Origin: Gilliamella sp. wkB308
GTDB taxonomy: Bacteria > Pseudomonadota > Gammaproteobacteria > Enterobacterales > Orbaceae
Assembly (NCBI RefSeq): GCF_001690185.1
Contig: NZ_LZGN01000042.1
Location: forward strand, 1-64,000
Direction of reading: 5' to 3'
DNA: 64,000 bases
Shown here: one piece after another, positions 55,441 to 64,000 of the stretch
How the letters are laid out: every line of letters starts with the position of its first letter
Position numbering within the stretch: the stretch's first letter is position 1
Translations under genes and position numbers: made by a program
Notes under the pieces: generated by a model
The model's input: the letters and a program-made list of their open reading frames with translations, nothing else
The model's database searches: none
Told to the model about the DNA's origin: nothing

Positions 55441-55617
55441 TCAATATATAAATGAGTAAATACGGCACTGATTATGGTTAATCGAAGAATTTGGAGGGAA
55501 TATATGAATTTTTAAGTAAACTATCAATCTATGTGTTTTTAGGTTAATTGAAAGGATAAAAAGAATATAATTGATTTAAAACCAAGATTTGTTTTAACGT
55601 TGCTTAAAAAGCACAAT
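55441..55617. other. intergenic between the defence island and the str operon
   Basis: AT-rich DNA with no ORF or RNA fold that I can support. It is the right boundary of the accessory region. No repeat or tRNA that would mark an attachment site was seen. Confidence 0.5.
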
Positions 55618-55643
55618 AAAAAAGGCGCACAATGTACGCCTTT
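55618..55643 (-). terminator. rho-independent terminator of the str operon
   Basis: On the minus strand GGCGTAC-ATT-GTGCGCC forms a 7-bp stem with one G-U pair, followed at once by six T (plus-strand A at 55618-55623). It lies 41 nt after the tuf stop. Confidence 0.88.
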
Positions 55644-55683
55644 CTTACTTGTTTGCATCGGTGATGCGATAGAAGGTTTTAAA

Positions 55684-56880
<1,197 letters not shown>

Positions 56881-56936
56881 TTATTAAATCACTTCCCTCA
56901 TTTTGTAGGGAAGTGTTACTTTATTTATATAAATAA

Positions 56937-59042
56937 TTATTTCGCTTTACGAGCTTCAATAATTGCTGTTACGATGTTTGAAGGTGCTTCGTTATACTTC
57001 AAGAACTCCATAGAGTAAGAAGCACGACCTTGTGTTTGTGAACGAAGGTCTGTCGCATAGCCAAACATTTCTGAAAGAGGTACTTGCGCACGAACAGTTT
57101 TACCTGTTGCAGTATCATCCATGCCTTCGATCATACCACGACGACGGTTTAAGTCACCGATAACGTCACCCATATAATCTTCAGGGGTTTCAACTTCTAC
57201 TTTCATAATTGGTTCTAAAAGCACAGGTTTAGCTTTCATGAAGCCTTCTTTAAATGCCATTGATGCGGCAAGTTTAAAGGCAATTTCGGATGAGTCGACA
57301 TCATGGTAAGAACCAAAATGTAAACGCACACCGAGATCCACAACAGGATAGCCAGCTAAAGGACCTGATTTTAATTGCTCTTGGATACCTTTATCTACTG
57401 CAGGAATAAATTCACCAGGAATTACCCCACCTTTGATTTCGTTAACAAATTCGTAACCAGCACCACCCGCTTCTAATGGATACATGTCGATAACAACATG
57501 ACCGTATTGACCACGACCACCAGATTGTTTTGCATGTTTTCCTTCGATGTCTTTAACTGTTGTACGAATTGTTTCACGGTAAGCAACTTGAGGTTTACCG
57601 ACATTCGCTTCAACGTTAAATTCACGTTTCATACGGTCTACGATGATTTCAAGATGTAATTCACCCATACCAGCAATGATAGTTTGGTTTGATTCTTCAT
57701 CAGTCCAGACACGGAATGATGGATCTTCTTTTGCCAAACGACCTAAAGCAATACCCATTTTTTCTTGGTCAGCTTTAGTTTTAGGTTCTACTGCAACCGA
57801 GATAACCGGCTCAGGGAATTCCATTCTTTCAAGAATAATTGGTGAATTTTCAGCACAAAGCGTATCACCAGTTGTGACATCTTTAAGACCGATTGCTGCT
57901 GCAATGTCACCCGCACGAACTTCTTTGATTTCTTCACGTTTGTTCGCATGCATCTGTACGATACGACCAAAGCGTTCTTTACGATCTTTAACTGAGTTAA
58001 GTACTGAGTCACCAGAGTTAACTACACCAGAGTAAACGCGGAAGAAGGTTAAGTTACCAACAAATGGGTCAGTTGCAATTTTAAATGCAAGTGCAGCAAA
58101 TGGTTCATCATCACTTGAATGACGTTCTGCTGGTTCACCATTTTGTAATTCACCTTTAATCGCAGGAACATCGGTTGGTGCAGGTAGATATTCAATAACT
58201 GCGTCAAGCATGAACTGAACGCCTTTATTTTTAAATGCACTACCACATGTTACCAAGATGATTTCGTTAGCAAGTACGCGTTCACGTAGTGCTTTTTTAA
58301 CTTCTTCTTCAGTTAACTCATCACCACCTAGGTATTTTTCCATTAACTCTTCGTTAGCTTCTGCTGCAGCTTCGATTAAGTTTGCACGCCATTCTTCAAC
58401 TTGCTCAACCATGTCTGCTGGTACATCTTCATAAGTAAAGGTTGTACCTTGGTCTGCATCGTTCCAGTTAATTGCTTTACGTTTAAGTAAATCAACAACA
58501 CCAGTAAAGCCTTCTTCAGCACCGATTGGTAATACTAATGGAACAGGCACTGCCGCTAAACGTGTTTTGATTTGCTCAACCACACGTAAGAAGTTAGCAC
58601 CCATACGGTCCATTTTGTTTACAAATGCGATACGCGGAACTTTATATTTGTTAGCTTGGCGCCATACTGTTTCTGATTGAGGTTGAACACCACCAACCGC
58701 ACAGTAAACCATTACTGCACCATCAAGAACACGCATAGAACGTTCTACTTCGATGGTGAAGTCAACGTGTCCCGGGGTGTCGATGATATTGATACGGTGT
58801 GGTTCAAATTGTTGTCCCATACCAGACCAGAATGCAGTTGTAGCCGCAGACGTGATAGTAATACCACGTTCTTGTTCTTGTTCCATCCAGTCCATGGTAG
58901 CTGCGCCATCATGAACCTCACCAATTTTGTGACTTACGCCAGTGTAAAACAAAATACGTTCAGTAGTTGTCGTTTTACCTGCGTCAATATGTGCACTGAT
59001 ACCGATATTACGGTAGCGTGCTATAGGGGTTGTACGAGCCAT
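56937..59042 (-). CDS. fusA: elongation factor G
   Basis: The 701-residue GTPase drives ribosomal translocation and, with RRF, recycling. It has [38 protein letters not shown] and [10 protein letters not shown], followed by domains II-V ([29 protein letters not shown]). It lies between rpsG and tuf in the conserved str order. Length is close to E. coli EF-G (704). Confidence 0.97.
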   Translation of the reverse strand: MARTTPIARYRNIGISAHIDAGKTTTTERILFYTGVSHKIGEVHDGAATMDWMEQEQERGITITSAATTAFWSGMGQQFEPHRINIIDTPGHVDFTIEVERSMRVLDGAVMVYCAVGGVQPQSETVWRQANKYKVPRIAFVNKMDRMGANFLRVVEQIKTRLAAVPVPLVLPIGAEEGFTGVVDLLKRKAINWNDADQGTTFTYEDVPADMVEQVEEWRANLIEAAAEANEELMEKYLGGDELTEEEVKKALRERVLANEIILVTCGSAFKNKGVQFMLDAVIEYLPAPTDVPAIKGELQNGEPAERHSSDDEPFAALAFKIATDPFVGNLTFFRVYSGVVNSGDSVLNSVKDRKERFGRIVQMHANKREEIKEVRAGDIAAAIGLKDVTTGDTLCAENSPIILERMEFPEPVISVAVEPKTKADQEKMGIALGRLAKEDPSFRVWTDEESNQTIIAGMGELHLEIIVDRMKREFNVEANVGKPQVAYRETIRTTVKDIEGKHAKQSGGRGQYGHVVIDMYPLEAGGAGYEFVNEIKGGVIPGEFIPAVDKGIQEQLKSGPLAGYPVVDLGVRLHFGSYHDVDSSEIAFKLAASMAFKEGFMKAKPVLLEPIMKVEVETPEDYMGDVIGDLNRRRGMIEGMDDTATGKTVRAQVPLSEMFGYATDLRSQTQGRASYSMEFLKYNEAPSNIVTAIIEARKAK

Positions 59043-59151
59043 ATTAATCCTCTATTTAGAATCGTTTGCTTAATAAAATATCATTTAGGTTGACTGACAG
59101 TAGATATGTGCTGTCAGTCTAATTTCAAGCCACTTAATACGAGTGGAAAGA

Positions 59152-59652
<501 letters not shown>

Positions 59653-59721
59653 TCAGGTTTACCCAAAACTCAAATGAGTTAAATGGAATTATATAGTTTG
59701 GCCTTACTTAACGGAGTTCCA

Positions 59722-60198
<477 letters not shown>

Positions 60199-60227
60199 AT
60201 TCTAGACCTCAACAAGGATAATGTCAA
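60199..60227 (-). promoter_or_regulatory. sigma-70 promoter of the str operon
   Basis: On the minus strand, TTGACA (60222-60227), a 17-bp spacer, and TAGAAT (60199-60204). This is a perfect -35, one mismatch in the -10, and ideal spacing. It is about 103 bp upstream of the rpsL ATG. Confidence 0.9.
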
Positions 60228-60366
60228 GTTTTTGCTCGCATTTAACTATCGGATGTGTACTTTATTCATTGGTAAGAAAATGCCCAATAAGTGAGTAGTA
60301 AAAACGTTCACTTTTTGACGTTTACGCCAACTGAAAAGGGATATACTAGTTAAAGATTGAGGGGGT

Positions 60367-60389
60367 CCTCATCAATAGCATTGATGAGG
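60367..60389 (-). terminator. hairpin after the purine permease gene
   Basis: A perfect 10-bp stem (CCTCATCAAT/ATTGATGAGG) with an AGC loop starts 9 nt beyond the permease stop. There is no long T-run on either side, so termination may be partly rho-dependent, or it may be a stability hairpin. Confidence 0.55.
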
Positions 60390-60397
60390 AATGACGA

Positions 60398-61708
60398 TTA
60401 ATGATGATCGATAAAGATAAATTTAAGTGCAAATAGTACAGCAAAAATGATGACACAAAGATTGAGTTCTTTAAATTTACCGGTAAAAGTTTTTAATACC
60501 ACATAAGAGATAAAACCAAGTGCAACTCCTTCAGTAATGGCGAAAGCAAAAGGCATCATCAGTGCAGTAATAAAGGCTGGTGTTGCATCAGTTAAATCAG
60601 ACCAGTTAACTTTCACTAAACTTGATACCATTAAGATTCCCACAAATATTAGTGCGCCAGATGTTGCATAAGTTGGGACTAAATGCGCTAAAGGTGATAG
60701 GAACGTCATCATTAAAAATAAAATCCCAACGACAACGGCAGTTAAACCGGTGCGACCACCTACGGAAATACCCGCTGAACTTTCAATGTAAGTGAGAACT
60801 GATGAAGTCCCAAAAAGCCCACCAAGTGATGAACTGAAACTATCAATTAATAATGCTTGACGCATTTTAGGGAAGCGTCCTTTTTCGTCTGAAATGCCAG
60901 CTTTGTCGGTCAAGGCTAAAATCGTACCTGATGAATCAAATAAGCTGACGATCATGACGGAAAATATAACGCCCATAATACCGATATTAAGTGAACCGGC
61001 TAGATCAACATGACCAACTACGCTTGAAACGCTTGGTGGAATAGAGGCGATGCCTTCATAATGAATATTAGGATCCAGCCACAGAGCAAGTAATGTGACC
61101 ACGAGAATAGAGATTAAAACCGCAGCATGGAAGTTGCGTGCAGCTAAAATAATAATAATGAAAAAACCCAAAGAACCTAATAAGACTTTAAGAGATAGAA
61201 TATTGCCTAAGGTTAATAGTGTTGATGGAGAGCTAACCACAATCCCCATATTTTGAAAGCCCATAAACGCAATAAACAGTCCAATACCCGCACTGATACC
61301 AACACGTAAACATTGTGGAATATGTTCTATTAGCCAATGGCGAACTTTAAAAAGGGATAGTGCAAAAAAGATTAACGATCCCCAAAATATAGCGCCCATT
61401 CCCACTTGCCAAGAATAGCCCATTGCGCCACACATGCCATAGGCAAAAAATACATTGAGTCCCATAGCAGGCGCCAGTGCTATCGGTAAATTAGCAAACA
61501 TACCCATTAAAATCGATGCAAAGGCTGTTACTAAGCAGGTTAATACAAATACTGCTGAGGTGTCCATGCCTGTTGCTGACAAAATGGACGGATTAACAAA
61601 GATGATATAGACCATAGTAAGAAATGTCGTACATCCTGCAATCACTTCAGTACCAATGGTGGTTTTTTTTGCTTTCAATTGAAATATTTTTTCGAATATT
61701 GAATTCAT
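60398..61708 (-). CDS. adeP: AdeP/AdeQ-like purine permease (NCS2/AzgA family)
   Basis: The 436-residue protein has 12-14 membrane segments and the family marks EVIAGCTTFLTMVYIIFVNP, LPIALAPAMGLNVFFAY and LFDSSGTILALTDKAG, plus SSVLTYIESSAGISVGGRTGLT. Residue by residue it follows E. coli AdeP closely from TEVIAG to the FIDHH end. It imports adenine (possibly guanine or hypoxanthine) with protons across the inner membrane. It stands alone, with a 542-bp gap upstream. I saw no purine riboswitch or PurR box. Substrate choice between adenine and guanine/hypoxanthine is inference. Confidence 0.88.
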   Translation of the reverse strand: MNSIFEKIFQLKAKKTTIGTEVIAGCTTFLTMVYIIFVNPSILSATGMDTSAVFVLTCLVTAFASILMGMFANLPIALAPAMGLNVFFAYGMCGAMGYSWQVGMGAIFWGSLIFFALSLFKVRHWLIEHIPQCLRVGISAGIGLFIAFMGFQNMGIVVSSPSTLLTLGNILSLKVLLGSLGFFIIIILAARNFHAAVLISILVVTLLALWLDPNIHYEGIASIPPSVSSVVGHVDLAGSLNIGIMGVIFSVMIVSLFDSSGTILALTDKAGISDEKGRFPKMRQALLIDSFSSSLGGLFGTSSVLTYIESSAGISVGGRTGLTAVVVGILFLMMTFLSPLAHLVPTYATSGALIFVGILMVSSLVKVNWSDLTDATPAFITALMMPFAFAITEGVALGFISYVVLKTFTGKFKELNLCVIIFAVLFALKFIFIDHH

Positions 61709-62250
61709 AAGTTAAGGCCTAGTTTAGGTTAATAATAATGAATATTTGTATAATGCCATAACCACACTTTTGCTTATCATTAGTCAAGCGTGACAATTGT
61801 GGTGATTGGCTTGCTTATACAGTACAAAATTCACTGCATTATTATTACCGCTTCTTTTAACAGGTCAAGCATTATTCTGCTCAGCCTTTATTAATAAATA
61901 CCTGTATTAAAAACTGACTTTAATAGTAAATTTCATATAGTCATTAAGTTGCGATGATGAAATAGTGAATCCTGATTAAATTAATCATAATTTATCTGCG
62001 TATTTTATAGCATCTTTAAATAGATAATAGGATGGGTATTTACCTGTTTTTGGTTAACTCATCTGTTTATAGCGTAATGGAGACAAATCTAATCACTTAT
62101 TATTGTTTTATTAGAAGACAAAAATAATCTTTAAAACCAATGGTTCAACATCTAATGTTGGATTTTTAGTGAGGATAATGAATATTGAATAATTTTTAAG
62201 ATATCGTAACCCATTAATAATGAGTTACGATTGAGTATGTCCTTGGTTCA
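61709..62250. other. long intergenic region between yoaE-like gene and permease gene
   Basis: This 542-bp gap holds no ORF of note. It contains a hairpin at 62146-62160 (CAACAT-CTA-ATGTTG) followed by GATTTTT on the plus strand, which looks like a terminator with no plus-strand gene before it, and the longer hairpin at 62204-62230. A small RNA ending at 62166 is possible but unsupported otherwise. Confidence 0.45.
62204..62230 (-). terminator. hairpin after the YoaE-like gene
   Basis: TCGTAAC and GTTACGA arms form a 7-bp outer stem, continued inside by CATT/AATG after one mismatch. It begins about 20 nt after the stop codon of the gene at 62251. The run of T on the minus strand is short and displaced, so confidence is moderate. 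Confidence 0.5.
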
Positions 62251-63819
62251 TTAAATTGAATCAAGTTTGTTCAAAGTAATTTTAACTTTTAAAATACGAT
62301 GGCTTTCAATTTCAGCTATTTCAAATAGGTAATCACCTATTTGCATGGTCTCACCGACTTCAAGTAAATGCTGAGCTTTTTCCATCAATAATCCTGCAAG
62401 GGTATGATATTCACGTTTATCATCAATTGGGATTGGGACAAATCGAACCAACTCTTCAACCGGAATATAACCATTGGCAATCCACGTATTATCATCCAGA
62501 CATTGAATATCATGTTTGGCGTCAATTTCTTCCTCTTCGGTTGGAAAATCGCCAGCGATAGTTTCGATGATGTCGGTGACTGAAACCACGCCCTGCATGG
62601 AACCAAATTCATCAACCACAAAAGCAAAATGGGTTTTGGCTTTTTTAAATTGTTCTAACGCAACAAGTAACGATACCGTTTCGGGAAAGATTAGCGGTTG
62701 CTTAATTAAAGAATTAATATCGATTGGTTCTTTATTTTGCAAAACATCTTTTAACAGGTCGTTAACTTGAATAATACCTAAAGGTTCGTCAATCGACGCA
62801 TTATCAGTTACGACTAATCGTGAATGAGGATTTTCAAAAATCTCTTTCAAAATTGTTTCACGGTCGTCATTGATATTAACCATATCAACATCTAACCTTG
62901 CTGTCATAATGCTACTGACCGATCGTTGTGCCAGTCCAAGTACGCGTTCAACCATGTTAAGTTCTTGATGGTTGAAGACAGATTCTTTTTTATTGTTATC
63001 TGATACGGTATCAATTGTGTGAGTATCTGGATCTTCTTCAACATCTCCTTTCAGTAGATGTAAGATCGCTTCGGCAGTCCGTTCTCGCAATGGTTTTTTA
63101 TTCAATGCTTTGCGACGGTTGAATATAGCTAACTGATTAAAAAACTCAATCATGATTGAAAAACCAATAGCAGCGTATAAATAGCCTTTTGGAATGGCAA
63201 AACCAAATCCTTCCGCAACTAAACTAAAGCCGATCATTAATAAAAAGCTCAAGCAAAGAATAACAATGGTGGGATGAGAATTGACAAAATAGGCTAACGG
63301 TTTACTTGCGACCATCATAATGCAAATTGCCACACAAACGGCAATAATCATGACCGGAATATTTTCAACCATACCGACCGCTGTAATCACTGAATCGAGA
63401 GAAAACACGGCATCTAAAATAACGATTTGTACAACGACAGTCCAAAAGTGTGAGGTTTTTTTCGATTTTCCTTCTTCGTGAGCTGCACCTTCAAGACGTT
63501 CATTGAGTTCCATGGTGGCTTTAAACAGTAAAAATATGCCTCCCACTAACATAATAAGTTGGCGGGCATTAAAACTAATACCAAACGCTGTAAATAGTGG
63601 TGTCGTGAGTGTGACTAACCAACCGGTGAACATTAATAAAATAATGCGAGTAATTAATGCAAAAGCAAGACCAGTGATGCGTGCTTTATCGCGTTGGTGT
63701 GGTGGAAGCTTCTCGGCAAGAATGGCAATAAAAACAATGTTATCAATACCAAGGACGATTTCAAGTACAATCAGGGTGGATAAACCAATCCAGATTGTAG
63801 GATCCATGATCCATTCCAT
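62251..63819 (-). CDS. yoaE: TerC-family membrane protein with CBS and CorC/HlyC domains (YoaE-like)
   Basis: The 522-residue protein has an N-terminal TerC domain with seven membrane segments ([30 protein letters not shown] and [22 protein letters not shown], with the conserved Asp pairs). A CBS pair follows (about 300-425; [20 protein letters not shown] and [26 protein letters not shown]), then a C-terminal transporter-associated CorC/HlyC domain. Architecture and length (E. coli YoaE 518) match. It is thought to act in metal-ion export across the inner membrane, but the substrate is not proven. It is not linked to its neighbours. The start at 63819 has only a weak ribosome-binding site. 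Confidence 0.88.
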   Translation of the reverse strand: MEWIMDPTIWIGLSTLIVLEIVLGIDNIVFIAILAEKLPPHQRDKARITGLAFALITRIILLMFTGWLVTLTTPLFTAFGISFNARQLIMLVGGIFLLFKATMELNERLEGAAHEEGKSKKTSHFWTVVVQIVILDAVFSLDSVITAVGMVENIPVMIIAVCVAICIMMVASKPLAYFVNSHPTIVILCLSFLLMIGFSLVAEGFGFAIPKGYLYAAIGFSIMIEFFNQLAIFNRRKALNKKPLRERTAEAILHLLKGDVEEDPDTHTIDTVSDNNKKESVFNHQELNMVERVLGLAQRSVSSIMTARLDVDMVNINDDRETILKEIFENPHSRLVVTDNASIDEPLGIIQVNDLLKDVLQNKEPIDINSLIKQPLIFPETVSLLVALEQFKKAKTHFAFVVDEFGSMQGVVSVTDIIETIAGDFPTEEEEIDAKHDIQCLDDNTWIANGYIPVEELVRFVPIPIDDKREYHTLAGLLMEKAQHLLEVGETMQIGDYLFEIAEIESHRILKVKITLNKLDSI

Positions 63820-64000
63820 ATGTCAGGTGATTACCTCTAATAAACACAGCACATGCTGCGTTCTAATTTTCTATGTAATTGACTAAATAATCAATAAAAT
63901 ATTTATGAATTTTGCATAATTTGGCAAAAAGTTTTATTTTTATGGGTGTTTGAGTTTAAGGTTAACTTCGCCAAAATGTTGGTGTAAAAAGGACTAATAA
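63820..64000. other. intergenic upstream of the YoaE-like gene, window end
   Basis: AT-rich DNA that should contain the promoter of the gene at 62251-63819. No clear element or further gene is visible before the window ends. Confidence 0.45.

Noticed and set aside
58677-59093. 138-codon plus-strand ORF across the fusA start
   Set aside because: Antisense to the GTPase motifs of EF-G and spans the rpsG-fusA gap.
62146-62166. terminator-like hairpin on the plus strand with no gene before it
   Set aside because: Could mark a small RNA, but there is no promoter or conserved sequence that I can point to.

Overview
The window looks like chromosomal DNA of an AT-rich (roughly 35% GC by eye) gammaproteobacterium. 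Gene order and protein sequences (flg operon with flgA-flgM-flgN divergent, flhBA, treR-treB-treC, rpsL-rpsG-fusA-tuf, AdeP-type purine permease, YoaE-type TerC/CBS protein) resemble Enterobacterales/Pasteurellales/Orbales relatives. An Orbaceae-type gut symbiont is my best guess, but that is inference and no 16S gene is present.

Layout. (1) 1-5245, minus strand: a type VI secretion phospholipase effector of the Tle3 kind followed by overlapping Tli3-like immunity genes; the last immunity gene is duplicated, and the second copy runs off the left edge. (2) 5545-17799: flagellar rod/hook/ring genes flgBCDEFGHIJ (minus), divergent flgA, flgM and flgN, then flhB and flhA. flgK and flgL do not follow flgJ. 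(3) 17907-19065: a NAD(P)-binding oxidoreductase divergent from an HxlR regulator. (4) 19264-22781: McrBC-type modification-dependent restriction. (5) 23713-28031: trehalose uptake and hydrolysis (treR, treB, treC) with a perfect TreR operator, a perfect CRP site and a clear terminator. (6) 28599-55300: a long accessory/defence island. It holds two RlaP-like nucleotidyltransferases; an orphan toxin tip with its membrane immunity protein; a RadC-like gene; a complete three-gene ABC-3C system with an Mrr-like nuclease; an RNA-repair locus (rtcB, slipin, a tRNA-like gene, divergent rtcR); a type I restriction system (hsdR, hsdM, hsdS plus an unknown gene); a second RadC-like gene; and a two-gene DNA methyltransferase plus GHKL-ATPase operon. 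Two near-identical direct repeats of about 0.95 kb (immunity-gene 3' end plus RadC-like gene) lie about 18.8 kb apart and bracket the ABC-3C, Rtc and type I RM genes. (7) 55618-60227: the str operon with promoter and terminator. (8) 60367-63819: an AdeP-like purine permease and a YoaE-like membrane protein.

The most notable finding is the RNA-repair locus. A full 73-nt cloverleaf tRNA-like gene (anticodon AGG by position, 3' CCG instead of CCA) sits inside the leader of the slipin-rtcB operon. It lies downstream of a textbook sigma-54 promoter facing the divergent rtcR, a sigma-54 activator with a CARF sensor domain. RtcR is known to respond to damaged tRNA, so this arrangement suggests that the tRNA-like RNA is a sensor, a decoy or a repair substrate. 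The two RlaP-type nucleotidyltransferases 7-8 kb away belong to a family repeatedly linked to RtcB systems. The methyltransferase/GHKL pair is a second candidate for an undescribed defence module.
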